Shown here: one piece after another, positions 39,969-49,488 of the stretch
How positions within the stretch are numbered: the first letter of the stretch is position 1
Layout: the number at the start of each line of letters is the position of its first letter
Origin: Polynucleobacter necessarius
GTDB lineage: Bacteria; Pseudomonadota; Gammaproteobacteria; Burkholderiales; Burkholderiaceae
Direction of reading: 5' to 3'
Length of the DNA: 64,000 bases
NCBI GenBank assembly: GCA_900095165.1
Contig: LT606947.1
Coordinates: 1,178,001-1,242,000, forward strand
Translations under genes and position numbers: made by a program
Notes under the pieces: generated by a model
Database searches by the model: none
What the model saw: the letters and a program-made list of their open reading frames with translations, nothing else
What the model was told of the DNA's origin: nothing

Positions 39969-41198
39969 TTATTTAGTGCGCTTACGTCTTGCAGTTTCAG
40001 CAATCCGCATACGCAAAGCATTGAGCTTGATAAATCCACCAGCATCAGCTTGGTTATATGCGCCGCCGTCATCATCAAAGGTGGCAATTGTTTGATCAAA
40101 CAAAGTATTCGCTGAATCACGTGAAATCACAGATACAGATCCCTTGTAAAGCTTCAGGCGTACAACACCATTGACCATTTGCTGTGTGTGGTCGATCAAG
40201 GTTTGCAGAACAAGACGCTCTGGCGCCCACCATAAACCGTTATAGATCAAGCTAGCGTAACGTGGCATCAAGTCATCCTTGAGGTGAGCCACTTCGCGAT
40301 CTAAAGTAATACTTTCGATACCGCGATGCGCCTTCAACAAGATTGTGCCGCCAGGCGTTTCATAGCAGCCACGACTTTTCATACCAACAAAGCGGTTCTC
40401 AACTAAATCGAGACGGCCAATACCATGCATTCCACCAATACAATTGAGCTCCGCCAACAACTCGTGTGGCTTGTAAGCTTTGCCATTAATCGCTACTGGA
40501 TCACCAGCACGGAATTCAATTTCAATAATTTCTGGGGTGTCTGAAGCCTTCTCAAGAGAGACCGTCCAACGCCACATGGATTCTTCAGCCTCAGCATTCG
40601 GGCTCTCGAGGTGATGACCTTCGTAACTGATGTGCAACAAGTTGGCATCCATGGAGTATGGTGAGCCGCCCTGCTTATGCTTCATCTCAACTGGGATGCC
40701 ATGCTTTTCCGCATAGGCCATCAATTTTTCACGGGAGAGTAAATCCCATTCACGCCATGGAGCAATGACTTTGATTCCTGGCTCAAGTGCGTAATAACCC
40801 AACTCAAAACGCACCTGGTCATTACCTTTACCGGTGGCACCATGTGAAACAGAGTCCGCGCCAGTCTGACGAGCAATCTCAATTTGACGTTTGGCGATTA
40901 ATGGACGCGCGATAGAGGTACCCAAAAGATACTCGCCTTCGTAAATCGTATTAGCGCGGAACATGGGGAATACAAAGTCACGCACAAACTCTTCACGCAA
41001 GTCATCAATAAAAATATTTTCTGGTTTGATGCCAAATTGCAGAGCTTTAGCACGTGCTGGTTCAAGCTCTTCACCCTGACCCAAATCAGCAGTAAAGGTA
41101 ACGATCTCGCATTGATAAGTATCTTGAAGCCATTTCAAGATCACACTAGTGTCAAGACCACCGGAATACGCTAGAACTACTTTTTTAATATCAAACAT
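39969..41198 (-). CDS. argG: Argininosuccinate synthase
   Basis: A 409-residue enzyme that joins citrulline and aspartate with ATP to argininosuccinate. The PP-loop is [18 protein letters not shown] at the N-terminus. Other family text is [18 protein letters not shown] and [17 protein letters not shown]. Length is that of the shorter type I form. It follows argF after 54 bases on the same strand; the two run in pathway order (argF, then argG). Confidence 0.97.
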   Translation of the reverse strand: MFDIKKVVLAYSGGLDTSVILKWLQDTYQCEIVTFTADLGQGEELEPARAKALQFGIKPENIFIDDLREEFVRDFVFPMFRANTIYEGEYLLGTSIARPLIAKRQIEIARQTGADSVSHGATGKGNDQVRFELGYYALEPGIKVIAPWREWDLLSREKLMAYAEKHGIPVEMKHKQGGSPYSMDANLLHISYEGHHLESPNAEAEESMWRWTVSLEKASDTPEIIEIEFRAGDPVAINGKAYKPHELLAELNCIGGMHGIGRLDLVENRFVGMKSRGCYETPGGTILLKAHRGIESITLDREVAHLKDDLMPRYASLIYNGLWWAPERLVLQTLIDHTQQMVNGVVRLKLYKGSVSVISRDSANTLFDQTIATFDDDGGAYNQADAGGFIKLNALRMRIAETARRKRTK

Positions 41199-41252
41199 GA
41201 TTTCTATTCAATCAAAAATTAATCAATAACCAACAAAGACAAATTACTTAAA

Positions 41253-42200
41253 TTAATCCAAGCGACCACAGAGTAAATACTCCATCAAAGCCTTTTGAAC
41301 ATGCAAACGATTTTCCGCCTCTTCCCAAACAATACTTTGAGGACCATCAATTACTTCAGCAGAAACCTCTTCACCGCGATGTGCTGGCAAGCAATGCATA
41401 AACAAAGCATCTGGTTTGGCTAAAGACATCAACTCTTCATCCACCATCCAGTCTTTAAAGGCGGCCATACGAGAAGTATTTTCATCCTCATAGCCCATGC
41501 TAGTCCACACATCGGTAGTAACTAAGTCAGCACCTTTGTAGGCGTCTTTTGGATCAGCGCAAATTGTCAGGCGCTTTAAAGCTTTCGCAGTCAATCTAGA
41601 GTCATCAAGCTGATAACCGCCAGGAGCAGAGAAGCGGATTTGAAAGTCCAAGCACTCCGCCGCCTGAATCCAGGTGTAAGCCATGTTATTGGCATCACCT
41701 ACCCAAGCAACTGTTTTGCCCTGAATCGGACCACGCGCCTCTACAAAAGTAAAGATGTCCGCCAATACTTGGCAAGGATGATATTCATTGGTTAAGCCAT
41801 TGATCACGGGCACACGAGAATTGGCAGCAAAGCGTTCAATAATCTCCTGACCAAAGGTGCGGATCATGATGATGTCAGTCATCCTAGAAATCACCTGCGC
41901 AGCGTCCTCTACAGGCTCGCCACGACCCAACTGGGTGTCACGGGTGTTGAGGTATACAGCATGTCCACCAAGCTGGTGTATGCCCGCTTCAAAAGAAAGG
42001 CGAGTACGGGTCGAATGCTTCTCAAAGATCATCGCTAGAATGCGATCGTGCAAAGGATGCCAAGTCTCATAACTTTTGAACTTGGTCTTGAGCCAAGCAG
42101 AGCGCTTGAGGAGATAGTCATACTCTTCGCGTGTCAGGTCAGCAAACTGCAAGTAATGCTTAACCTGGCCAGGCACTTGAGGCTTTGCCAAAGATGTCAT
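41253..42200 (-). CDS. argF: Ornithine carbamoyltransferase
   Basis: A 315-residue transcarbamylase that makes citrulline from ornithine and carbamoyl phosphate. The carbamoyl-phosphate site is KHSTRTRLSFEAG, and the ornithine-side motif is MHCLPAHRGEEVSAEV. The length is normal. It probably heads an argF-argG-ppnP transcript. The 152 bases upstream, shared with the divergent DUF3579 gene, show no clear Arg-box or Shine-Dalgarno to me. Confidence 0.96.
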   Translation of the reverse strand: MTSLAKPQVPGQVKHYLQFADLTREEYDYLLKRSAWLKTKFKSYETWHPLHDRILAMIFEKHSTRTRLSFEAGIHQLGGHAVYLNTRDTQLGRGEPVEDAAQVISRMTDIIMIRTFGQEIIERFAANSRVPVINGLTNEYHPCQVLADIFTFVEARGPIQGKTVAWVGDANNMAYTWIQAAECLDFQIRFSAPGGYQLDDSRLTAKALKRLTICADPKDAYKGADLVTTDVWTSMGYEDENTSRMAAFKDWMVDEELMSLAKPDALFMHCLPAHRGEEVSAEVIDGPQSIVWEEAENRLHVQKALMEYLLCGRLD

Positions 42201-42352
42201 TATTGAGCTTCTACTAGAGTTTTAGCTTGCATTTTTTGTTTGGAGCATCGAACTGCACGAAAATAGTTCCTAAAGTCATCTTAAGGCCTTCGCAGACTGT
42301 TAAGCTAGAGGGCTGAGCAACACTGATTCCTTATAACGATTTCTACGCCAAC

Positions 42353-42667
42353 TTGAACCACAAAAAGCTTTTCATTCAAGGCATTACAACTTCTGGCAAA
42401 CCTTTTCGCCCCAGCGACTGGGCCGAACGTCTTTGCGGAGTAATGGCCACTTTTCGCCCTCCAGGCGATGCTGGCGACCCCCGCTTCACTTACTCACCCT
42501 ATGTCAGGCCAGTGGTTATTGCAAAAGTGAAATGCGTTGTTATTGATACCAGACTAAGAGACCTTGATCCGAGAGCACTCGACTTTGTCATGAACTTTGC
42601 CAAAGACAACAGCCTACCAATCGAAGAAGCCTGTGAATTCGAACCGAATTCACAATCCCAGTCCTAA
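42353..42667 (+). CDS. DUF3579 domain protein
   Basis: A small acidic protein of 104 residues. The text FIQGITTSGKPFRPSDWAERLCGVMATFRP matches DUF3579, a family found mainly in Beta- and Gammaproteobacteria, often next to argF and rpsT as here. Its function is unknown. The start is TTG at 42353; the family opens a few residues before IQGIT, so this start fits, but no Shine-Dalgarno is seen. TATAAC at about 42332 may be its -10 box. Confidence 0.8.
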   Translation: MNHKKLFIQGITTSGKPFRPSDWAERLCGVMATFRPPGDAGDPRFTYSPYVRPVVIAKVKCVVIDTRLRDLDPRALDFVMNFAKDNSLPIEEACEFEPNSQSQS

Positions 42668-42671
42668 AAAC

Positions 42672-42697
42672 AAAAACCCGCTCTGATAAGGAGCGGG
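42672..42697 (-). terminator. Intrinsic terminator of rpsT
   Basis: CCCGCTC (42677-42683) pairs with GAGCGGG (42691-42697) around a seven-base loop; the T-run is on the minus strand (42672-42676), so it serves rpsT rather than the DUF3579 gene. Confidence 0.8.
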
Positions 42698-42742
42698 CTT
42701 AGATTCCGATTTCTCTAGAGTCTGCCTAAAACTATAAAAGTC

Positions 42743-43009
42743 TTACGCTGCCATTGCCTTGATAGCTGCAGACAAACGTGACTTCTGACGTGATGCAGTA
42801 TTTTTGTGAGCAATCTTTTTATCAGCAATCTTATCGATTGTTGATTGAGTTGCTGCGAACACTTTAGCTGCAGCAGCTTTGTCGCCAGTTTCAATTGCTT
42901 TACGAACTGCCTTGATGGAAGTGCGAAGCTTTGAACGCAAACTGGAGTTGTGTTCATTCTGTTTTACTGCCTGCCGTGCGCGTTTACGCGCTTGTGCGGT
43001 ATTGGCCAT
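42743..43009 (-). CDS. rpsT: 30S ribosomal protein S20
   Basis: An 88-residue, strongly basic, helical protein. It starts [21 protein letters not shown] and ends with [16 protein letters not shown], the complete S20 pattern. S20 binds 16S rRNA early in small-subunit assembly. AAGG lies about nine bases before the ATG. It is divergent from murJ across a 153-base gap that holds the promoters. Confidence 0.97.
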   Translation of the reverse strand: MANTAQARKRARQAVKQNEHNSSLRSKLRTSIKAVRKAIETGDKAAAAKVFAATQSTIDKIADKKIAHKNTASRQKSRLSAAIKAMAA

Positions 43010-43162
43010 CTTTAAACCTTGCTATATAAAAATTACAAAATACGATTAACTGAAAATCTGCGTGGGTTCGCCAAATTTGCAAGCTGACTCACCAAAACCC
43101 AAGATTTTACATTAAAGGACTAAAAAAGCCCAGTCGCTTGATAAATAGGGGAAAATTAGCCC

Positions 43163-44716
43163 ATGAATCTGCTTTCTGCTGCCGCCAAGGTCAGCTCCCT
43201 CACAATGCTCTCCAGGATCACCGGGCTCCTCCGGGAGACCCTGATTGCCCGTAGTTTTGGGGCTTCAGAGTGGACGGATGCCTTTAATGTAGCCTTCAGA
43301 CTACCTAATTTGCTACGTCGACTCTTTGCCGAAGGGGCCTTTTCTCAGGCATTTGTCCCTATTTTGGGAGAAATTTCGAGCCAAGGGGACGTAAAACAAT
43401 CTCAAATCCTCGTAAATGCTGTTGCTACGCTCTTATTTTGGGCTTTGCTGCTCACGGTACTCTTGGGGGTTATTGGTGCCCCTCTGTTGATTCTGGCCAT
43501 AGCTACAGGCTTTGAAGGTGGTCCCGCCTACGAGGCAAGCGTAGTCATGACCCGAATCATGTTCCCCTACATTGGCCTCATTTCCATGGTTTCCCTATCA
43601 GCCGGGATCCTAAATACCTTTGGGCGTTTTGCCATTCCAGCATTTACTCCGGTTTTACTCAATTTAGCCCTTATTGACAGCGCCATCTTTCTGGCACCCC
43701 ATCTAGATCAACCGATTTACGCCCTGAGTATTGGTGTGCTCTTGGGCGGCTTCTTGCAGCTCGCGATTCAGGTTCCAGCACTTTTCCGCCTAGGCTTGTT
43801 ACCAAGAGTTGGTCTTTTGCCTGGCGCAATCAAATCTGCCATCAAGAACCCAGATGCAAGGCGCGTAATGAAGTTAATGGGGCCTGCGGTGTTTGCAGTT
43901 TCTGTTGCTCAGATTTCCCTCATCATCAACACCAACATTGCCTCTCGCCTACAGACGGGTAGCGTGTCCTGGCTTTCCTATGCAGATCGCCTGATGGAAT
44001 TTCCGACCGCCCTCTTGGGCGTGGCTCTAGGAACAGTTTTGCTGCCAAGCCTTAGTAAAGCAAATGCAAAAAATGATTTAGTACATACTGGCGAACTTCT
44101 CATCTGGGGATTGCAACTCACCTTTTTGCTAGCTGCCCCTTGCGCAATTGCCCTCTTTATTTTTGGTGAGCCACTGGCAGCGGTGCTATATCACTACGGC
44201 AAGTTCAATACCTTGGACATACTAATGACACAGCGTGCATTGGCAGCTTACGGTGTTGGGCTCATTGGTCTCATTTTGGTGAAGATCTTAGCTCCCGGCT
44301 TTTACTCACGACAAGATATCCGCACGCCAGTAAAGATTGGCCTACTAGTCTTGGTAGCAACCCAATTAGCTAATTTAGTTTTTGTACCTTGGTTAGGGCA
44401 TGCTGGACTTGCCCTCTCTGTTGGTGCTGGCGCCTGCCTGAACGCAACACTCCTTTGGGTCGGCTTGCATCGACGTGGAGCCCTACCAAGTGCTGCGTGG
44501 CTTAAATATTTAGGGCAGTTAATGTTGGCCTTAATTCCTTTTGCATTTCTTCTGTATTACGCAGCCACCGCGCATGATTGGATAACACTTCAATCTACCC
44601 CTTGGACGCGAGTAGGGTTAGTAGCTGCTTGGCTAGCTGCCGCTGCAGTGATTTATTTTGCAACTTTAGGCCTCGTTGGTATCCGCTGGCAAAAATTCCT
44701 GAGTCATGCAAAATAG
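43163..44716 (+). CDS. murJ: Lipid II flippase MurJ
   Basis: A MOP-superfamily membrane protein of 517 residues with about 14 transmembrane segments. It moves lipid II across the inner membrane in peptidoglycan synthesis. The N-terminal signature SLTMLSRITGLLRETLIARSFG and DAFNVAFRLPNLLRRLFAEGAFSQAFVPI are diagnostic and contain the essential arginines. The gene next to rpsT is the usual place in this group. The SirB1-family gene follows five bases after its stop. Confidence 0.95.
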   Translation: MNLLSAAAKVSSLTMLSRITGLLRETLIARSFGASEWTDAFNVAFRLPNLLRRLFAEGAFSQAFVPILGEISSQGDVKQSQILVNAVATLLFWALLLTVLLGVIGAPLLILAIATGFEGGPAYEASVVMTRIMFPYIGLISMVSLSAGILNTFGRFAIPAFTPVLLNLALIDSAIFLAPHLDQPIYALSIGVLLGGFLQLAIQVPALFRLGLLPRVGLLPGAIKSAIKNPDARRVMKLMGPAVFAVSVAQISLIINTNIASRLQTGSVSWLSYADRLMEFPTALLGVALGTVLLPSLSKANAKNDLVHTGELLIWGLQLTFLLAAPCAIALFIFGEPLAAVLYHYGKFNTLDILMTQRALAAYGVGLIGLILVKILAPGFYSRQDIRTPVKIGLLVLVATQLANLVFVPWLGHAGLALSVGAGACLNATLLWVGLHRRGALPSAAWLKYLGQLMLALIPFAFLLYYAATAHDWITLQSTPWTRVGLVAAWLAAAAVIYFATLGLVGIRWQKFLSHAK

Positions 44717-44721
44717 CTTGT

Positions 44722-45564
44722 ATGCCAACACAACAACTCGACTATTTCACATCCCTCGTTGCTGAAGACGAACACTTTCCCCTAACTGAGGCGACGGTAG
44801 CGGTTGCACAACACGCCTACCCTGACCTCGATGTTCAGGGAGTGCTGGATCAGATCGATCAATGGGGCAATAAAGTGAAGCAACGCATTACCCCAGATAC
44901 ACCCCCGATTCAGCGCTTGCAGTTACTCAAGCATTTCTTTTATAACGAGTTGGGCTTTGGTCCCAATCCGAATGACTTCTACGCACCCGAGAACTCTTAT
45001 CTACATCAGATCATTGAGAATCGTCGTGGCATTCCGATTTCTCTAGCAATCTTGATGATGGAGCTCGGGCAACAAATTGGTTTGAATATTCGTGTCGCAT
45101 CTTTTCCGAACCACTTCATGATGCGCATCTCCTTGCAACAAGGCGAAATCATCATGGATCCCTTGAATGGTGAGTCCCTCTCCAAAAATCAATTGCAGGA
45201 AATGCTAGACCCATACCTAGACGCCAAGGGCTATCGCGGCGATCTGAGTCTACCATTGAATATTTTCTTGAGAGCCTCGAGTTCTCGAGAAATTCTCTCG
45301 CGTTTTATGAGAAATCTCAAAATGATTTATTCAGAAGATGAGCGCTGGGAGCGACTGATAGGCATTCAAGAGCGTCTAGTGATCTTATTACCAGATTCAA
45401 TTGAAGAGGTTCGTGATCGTGGTTTGATCTTTGCGCAACTAGAATTTGTTCGCCCTGCGATAGCGGATCTACATCGCTACTTAAGCGAAATGCCCGGCGC
45501 AGAAGATGCGGCAGACATTCGCGAACACATCGCTACGCTAGAGAGTCAAACTAAACTGCATTAA
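44722..45564 (+). CDS. SirB1 family protein (transglutaminase-like plus TPR)
   Basis: A cytoplasmic protein of 280 residues. The N-terminal two-thirds is a transglutaminase-like SirB1 domain with NSYLHQIIENRRGIPISLAIL and FPNHFMMRI. The C-terminal part has TPR-like helices (FVRPAIADLHRYLSEMPGAEDA). Its exact function is not known. I chose ATG 44722; upstream in-frame sequence only re-reads murJ. The five-base gap makes co-transcription with murJ likely. Confidence 0.85.
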   Translation: MPTQQLDYFTSLVAEDEHFPLTEATVAVAQHAYPDLDVQGVLDQIDQWGNKVKQRITPDTPPIQRLQLLKHFFYNELGFGPNPNDFYAPENSYLHQIIENRRGIPISLAILMMELGQQIGLNIRVASFPNHFMMRISLQQGEIIMDPLNGESLSKNQLQEMLDPYLDAKGYRGDLSLPLNIFLRASSSREILSRFMRNLKMIYSEDERWERLIGIQERLVILLPDSIEEVRDRGLIFAQLEFVRPAIADLHRYLSEMPGAEDAADIREHIATLESQTKLH

Positions 45565-45573
45565 CTAGAGCTA

Positions 45574-45597
45574 CGGCTATCTCTCGAGAGATAGCCG
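45574..45597. other. Perfect 24-base palindrome (hairpin) between convergent genes
   Basis: CGGCTATCTC, then TCGA, then GAGATAGCCG: a hairpin with 10-bp arms and a self-complementary centre. There is no adjacent T-run on the plus strand, and only 18 bases separate it from the dedA stop. It may block exonucleases or end transcription without a classic U-tract. Confidence 0.6.
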
Positions 45598-45615
45598 CTC
45601 GACTCTACTTACGCT

Positions 45616-46275
45616 TTATTTATTTTTACGTTGGAATATTTTGTATAGTGCGGCCAGCACAATTGGAATAGCTGCGGCACCAATACCAATCAACACGATC
45701 ACATTCAGGTTTTGACGAATGATAGGGATGTTGCCAAAGAAGTAACCGGCAACAACTAAACCAAAGACCCACAAGAGTGCACCAGTCACATTGAATAACT
45801 GGAAACGGGAGAAGTTCATTACTGAAACGCCAGCAACAAAAGGTGCGAAGGTGCGAATGATCGGTAAAAAGCGGGCCACAATAATTGTCTTGCCGCCATG
45901 CTTCTCATAAAAAGAATGTGTCTTATGCAAAGCTGCTTGATCAATCCAACGTGACTGGCTGCTAAAAATTTTTTCGCCAATCCAACGACCAATAAAGTAG
46001 TTCACAGTATTGCCAGTAATGGCGACGATCAATAGACCAATGCAAAGTGTCCACAGACTGAAATGTTCGGTAGCGCAATACGCTCCAGCAATAAATAGTA
46101 ATGAGTCGCCTGGCAAAAATGGAGCAACCACTAAACCGGTCTCGGCAAACACGATGGCGAAGAGTAAGCCATACGCCCAATAGCCATATTGCTGAATCAC
46201 TACGTCTAAATGACGATCAATATGCAACAGCAAATCACCTAACTGCAATAAGGTATCAATCAAATCGTGCTCCAT
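45616..46275 (-). CDS. DedA family membrane protein
   Basis: A polytopic membrane protein of 219 residues. Family marks are ETGLVVAPFLPGDSLLFIAGAYCA, with the acidic residue and glycine-rich loop, and the ARFLPIIRTFAPFVAGVSVMNFSRF motif with the key arginines. Members of DedA help recycle undecaprenyl phosphate (UptA) or other lipid carriers and support membrane potential and drug tolerance. Which branch this belongs to cannot be told from the sequence alone. It is divergent from miaA. Confidence 0.9.
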   Translation of the reverse strand: MEHDLIDTLLQLGDLLLHIDRHLDVVIQQYGYWAYGLLFAIVFAETGLVVAPFLPGDSLLFIAGAYCATEHFSLWTLCIGLLIVAITGNTVNYFIGRWIGEKIFSSQSRWIDQAALHKTHSFYEKHGGKTIIVARFLPIIRTFAPFVAGVSVMNFSRFQLFNVTGALLWVFGLVVAGYFFGNIPIIRQNLNVIVLIGIGAAAIPIVLAALYKIFQRKNK

Positions 46276-46331
46276 GTATTAGTTGCAAGGATATTAACAG
46301 GCTAGCAATACCGATTGCGGCATTTCATTCC

Positions 46332-46337
46332 TATAAT
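46332..46337 (+). promoter_or_regulatory. Putative -10 box of miaA (leaderless)
   Basis: A consensus TATAAT ending five bases before the miaA ATG, with no Shine-Dalgarno. The start site of the mRNA would fall on the start codon. Confidence 0.5.
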
Positions 46338-46342
46338 GCGGT

Positions 46343-47347
46343 ATGCAAACTGAACTTCACATTCAGCCTACGCATCCATCTGATCAGCCACCCATACTGT
46401 GTATTGTTGGCCCCACAGGCGCAGGCAAAACCCATCTCGCAATGGCATTAGCAGAGCATGCCAAATCCATGGGTCAAACCGTTGAATTAATCAGCATGGA
46501 TTCCACCTTGGTATATCGCGGCTTGGATATTGGCAGTGCCAAACCAACTAAAGCAGAACAAGCGGCGGTTCAGCACCACTTGATTGATATCTTGGATCCC
46601 ACTGAATCCTATTCAGCCGCGCGCTTCGCAAGTGATGCCAAGCGGCTGTGTCAGGAAATTCGGGGGTGCGGAAATATTCCTGTTGTGGTGGGTGGCACGA
46701 TGTTGTATTGGCGCGCATGGGCATATAGCCTATCTTCCCTCCCGCCAGCAGATCCAGAGATCCGCGTCCGTCTCGATGAGCAAGGCAAAGCGATTGGCTG
46801 GCCTGCGATGCATTCTGAGCTAGCCAAAGTAGACCCCGCTAGCGCCGCACGGTTACAACCCAATGACTCTCAACGAGTGCAACGTGCTTTAGAGGTTTAT
46901 GAAATTACTGGCAAACCCATGTCAGAGCTGTTGGCAAATTCGCCAAGCGAAGATGGCCGAGAAGGTTCATCCATCCCAGAATGGATTAACCTCATCTCAC
47001 TAGAGCCAAGCGATCGCTTGCGCTTGCATCAGAACTTGGAAAAGAGATTTGATGAAATGCTGGTCGGTGGACTGCTAGAGGAAGTTGAGTTACTCAGAAA
47101 AATTCCAGGCCTACATGGCGATCTACCTGCCATTCGCTCTGTTGGCTATCGACAAGTTTGGGAATATTTATCTGGTGAAGTAGACCAAGCTGAAATGCGC
47201 TACAAAGCACTAGCCGCCACTCGGCAGCTTGGTAAACGACAGTTAACTTGGTTGCGTGCGATTGCCGGAAGAAAAACATTTGACCCCTTCAATCCAGATG
47301 AGTTGAAAGCGGCCATAGAGTACTGCAAACAAAGCCTAAGAAAATAG
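46343..47347 (+). CDS. miaA: tRNA dimethylallyltransferase
   Basis: A 334-residue enzyme that adds the dimethylallyl group to A37 of tRNAs reading UNN codons, which stabilises codon pairing. The P-loop is CIVGPTGAGKTHLAMALA. The catalytic DSTLVYRGLDIGSAKPT, HHLIDILDPTESYSAARF and VGGTMLYWRA are all present, as is QNDSQRVQRALEVYE-like text near the middle. The DMAPP donor comes from the MEP pathway (ispH in this window). hfq, often next to miaA, is not here. It is convergent with purM. Confidence 0.95.
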   Translation: MQTELHIQPTHPSDQPPILCIVGPTGAGKTHLAMALAEHAKSMGQTVELISMDSTLVYRGLDIGSAKPTKAEQAAVQHHLIDILDPTESYSAARFASDAKRLCQEIRGCGNIPVVVGGTMLYWRAWAYSLSSLPPADPEIRVRLDEQGKAIGWPAMHSELAKVDPASAARLQPNDSQRVQRALEVYEITGKPMSELLANSPSEDGREGSSIPEWINLISLEPSDRLRLHQNLEKRFDEMLVGGLLEEVELLRKIPGLHGDLPAIRSVGYRQVWEYLSGEVDQAEMRYKALAATRQLGKRQLTWLRAIAGRKTFDPFNPDELKAAIEYCKQSLRK

Positions 47348-47360
47348 GCTTTGCTGAATA

Positions 47361-48413
47361 TTAAATAACGATAGTTTGCGGTGCTCCAGCAGGACGCTCT
47401 ACAACCTCGCCAACTGTCCAAGCATGTAATCCCTCAGCCTTGAGCGATTGAATTGCAGCATCCGCTTGATCAGCAGACACGATCACCACCATACCAATAC
47501 CGCAGTTAAATACGCGCACCATTTCTGCATCCGCTACGCCACCCTTCATTTGCAACCAGCGGAAGAGCTCCGGCATTTGCCAGCTATCGCGATGCAATAC
47601 AGCTTGTGTATTTTCTGGGAGCACACGTGGTACGTTGTCTACCAAGCCACCGCCAGTGATGTGCGCCATGCCCTTCACGTTGATCTCTCCGATCAACTTC
47701 AGCAACTGTTTTACATAAATTTGAGTGGGGGCCATCACCACATCATCCAAGGAGCGGCCACCCAAATCATCAGTAGGTTTAGCGCCTGCGCGTTCAATAA
47801 TTTTGCGAACCAATGAGTAGCCATTGGAATGTGCGCCACTTGAAGCTATTGCCAAAACGACATCCCCAGGAGTAATTGTTGCGCCAGTAATAATTTTGGA
47901 TTTCTCAACTGCACCAACAGCAAAGCCAGCTAAGTCATATTCACCTGGAGGGTACATACCCGGCATCTCAGCTGTTTCACCACCAATCAATGCGCATCCA
48001 GACAGCTCACAACCTTTAGCGATTCCACCAACTACGGTGGCCGCAGTATCTACAGTGAGCTTGTCACAAGCAAAGTAATCCAAGAAAAAGAGGGGTTCAG
48101 CACCCTGCACCAAAATATCGTTCACGCTCATCGCCACCAAATCCTGACCGATCGTATCGTGACGATTCCACTCAAAGGCTAATCTGAGTTTTGTGCCAAC
48201 ACCATCAGTCCCGGATACCAGCACTGGCTCTTTGTAGCGTTTTGGCACCTCAAAGAGGGCGCCAAAGCCGCCAATCCCAGCCAATACGCCTTCGCGCATG
48301 GTTTTCTTAGCCAAAGGCTTGATGCGATCTACCAAGTCATCCCCAGCGTCGATATCGACACCAGCGTCACGGTAGGAAAGGCCTTTTGAGGAAGAATTAG
48401 CAGGTGAGTTCAT
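47361..48413 (-). CDS. purM: Phosphoribosylformylglycinamidine cyclo-ligase
   Basis: AIR synthetase of 350 residues, fifth step of purine synthesis. It opens with [20 protein letters not shown], then the ATP site region [12 protein letters not shown] and [14 protein letters not shown], and [11 protein letters not shown] later. All family blocks are intact. It stands as a single gene: convergent with miaA (13 bases) and divergent from the AI-2E/PerM-type gene. In many relatives purM and hda lie close, which fits the hda gene 1.1 kb away. Confidence 0.96.
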   Translation of the reverse strand: MNSPANSSSKGLSYRDAGVDIDAGDDLVDRIKPLAKKTMREGVLAGIGGFGALFEVPKRYKEPVLVSGTDGVGTKLRLAFEWNRHDTIGQDLVAMSVNDILVQGAEPLFFLDYFACDKLTVDTAATVVGGIAKGCELSGCALIGGETAEMPGMYPPGEYDLAGFAVGAVEKSKIITGATITPGDVVLAIASSGAHSNGYSLVRKIIERAGAKPTDDLGGRSLDDVVMAPTQIYVKQLLKLIGEINVKGMAHITGGGLVDNVPRVLPENTQAVLHRDSWQMPELFRWLQMKGGVADAEMVRVFNCGIGMVVIVSADQADAAIQSLKAEGLHAWTVGEVVERPAGAPQTIVI

Positions 48414-48486
48414 GGCAGAGATAGAAGATTAGTAAAAAACACTACTTGGTCAGTAGAATCATTGAATTCTAGAGGATTCGAGCACG

Positions 48487-49476
48487 ATGGCTGAAATTTT
48501 TACCCCTTTTCTGACTGCATTTATTCTGGCTTATGCCCTGCGCCCAGTTTGCTTGTGGCTTGAGAAGTATCGCCTACCCCGCGCAGCCGCAGCTGGGATT
48601 GCCATGATTATTGGCTTGGGAGTGTTTTTTTTGATTTTGAGCCTGTTTATTGCCCCCCTCAAAACAGAAATCCCCCTCATCAAGGCCCAATTTCCAGATT
48701 GGATTCAAAATACCCAATCTTGGCTTGGGCCCAAGTTGAGTGAATTTCACATTAATGTCGATTGGAGCACCCTCAAGTCGAGCGCCACTCAAAAAATTAC
48801 CGCACACCTCAATGACAATTCTGATGCGCTGATGTCCTCCACATTGGAGACGGTTTTGATGTCAGGTAGCTCAGTAATTACAGGATTCGTCAACGCAGTG
48901 CTAACACTATTTGTGACGTTTTATCTGTTGATTGACTGGAACCATTTTTTCAAACTAGTCAAATCAATTGTTCCAATACGCGCACAAGATACTATTCACC
49001 ACCTCGCCATGCATGCTGATGGCTTGCTATCGCAATACCTCCGCGGCATGTTGATCGTTATTTCCATCATGTTCGTTTTTTATAGTGCTGGATTAAGCAT
49101 CATTGGAATCAAAGGCGCTGTGGCATTAGGTGTATTCACTGCGCTCATGATTGTGATTCCCTACATCGGCATTACTTTAGGCTTTACCTTAGCCATCCTT
49201 GCAGCCCTTTTGCAGTTTGGGCCTGGTGGTGCAATCATCGGGGTTCTGGTGCTATATGGGCTAGGCCAATTCATCGAAGGCTTTTTCCTCACGCCACGCT
49301 TAGTGGGTGAGCGAATTGGCTTGCATCCAGTCGCGGTACTTTTTGCTTTACTGCTGTTTGGGAAATTATTTGGCTTCTTTGGTGTGTTACTGGCATTACC
49401 AACTAGTGCGGTTGGTTTGGTGCTTTTACAGTATGGCTGGTCACGCTACACTCAAAGCTCTTGGTATCAAAAATAA
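48487..49476 (+). CDS. AI-2E/PerM family membrane protein, perhaps N-terminally short
   Basis: A polytopic protein of 329 residues. The text LTAFILAYALRPVCLWLEKY, then the soluble segment after the second hydrophobic region, and GLGQFIEGFFLTPRLVGERIGLHPV mark the AI-2E family transporter group (TqsA/PerM). These act as exporters or antiporters; true autoinducer transport is shown for few members. The usual first transmembrane segment (before TPFLTAF) is nearly absent: the ORF starts four residues before it and an in-frame stop lies at 48463-48465. GAGG about 10 bases before the ATG supports this start. hda follows after 12 bases. Confidence 0.82.
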   Translation: MAEIFTPFLTAFILAYALRPVCLWLEKYRLPRAAAAGIAMIIGLGVFFLILSLFIAPLKTEIPLIKAQFPDWIQNTQSWLGPKLSEFHINVDWSTLKSSATQKITAHLNDNSDALMSSTLETVLMSGSSVITGFVNAVLTLFVTFYLLIDWNHFFKLVKSIVPIRAQDTIHHLAMHADGLLSQYLRGMLIVISIMFVFYSAGLSIIGIKGAVALGVFTALMIVIPYIGITLGFTLAILAALLQFGPGGAIIGVLVLYGLGQFIEGFFLTPRLVGERIGLHPVAVLFALLLFGKLFGFFGVLLALPTSAVGLVLLQYGWSRYTQSSWYQK

Positions 49477-49488
49477 GTTTCTGCAGCA

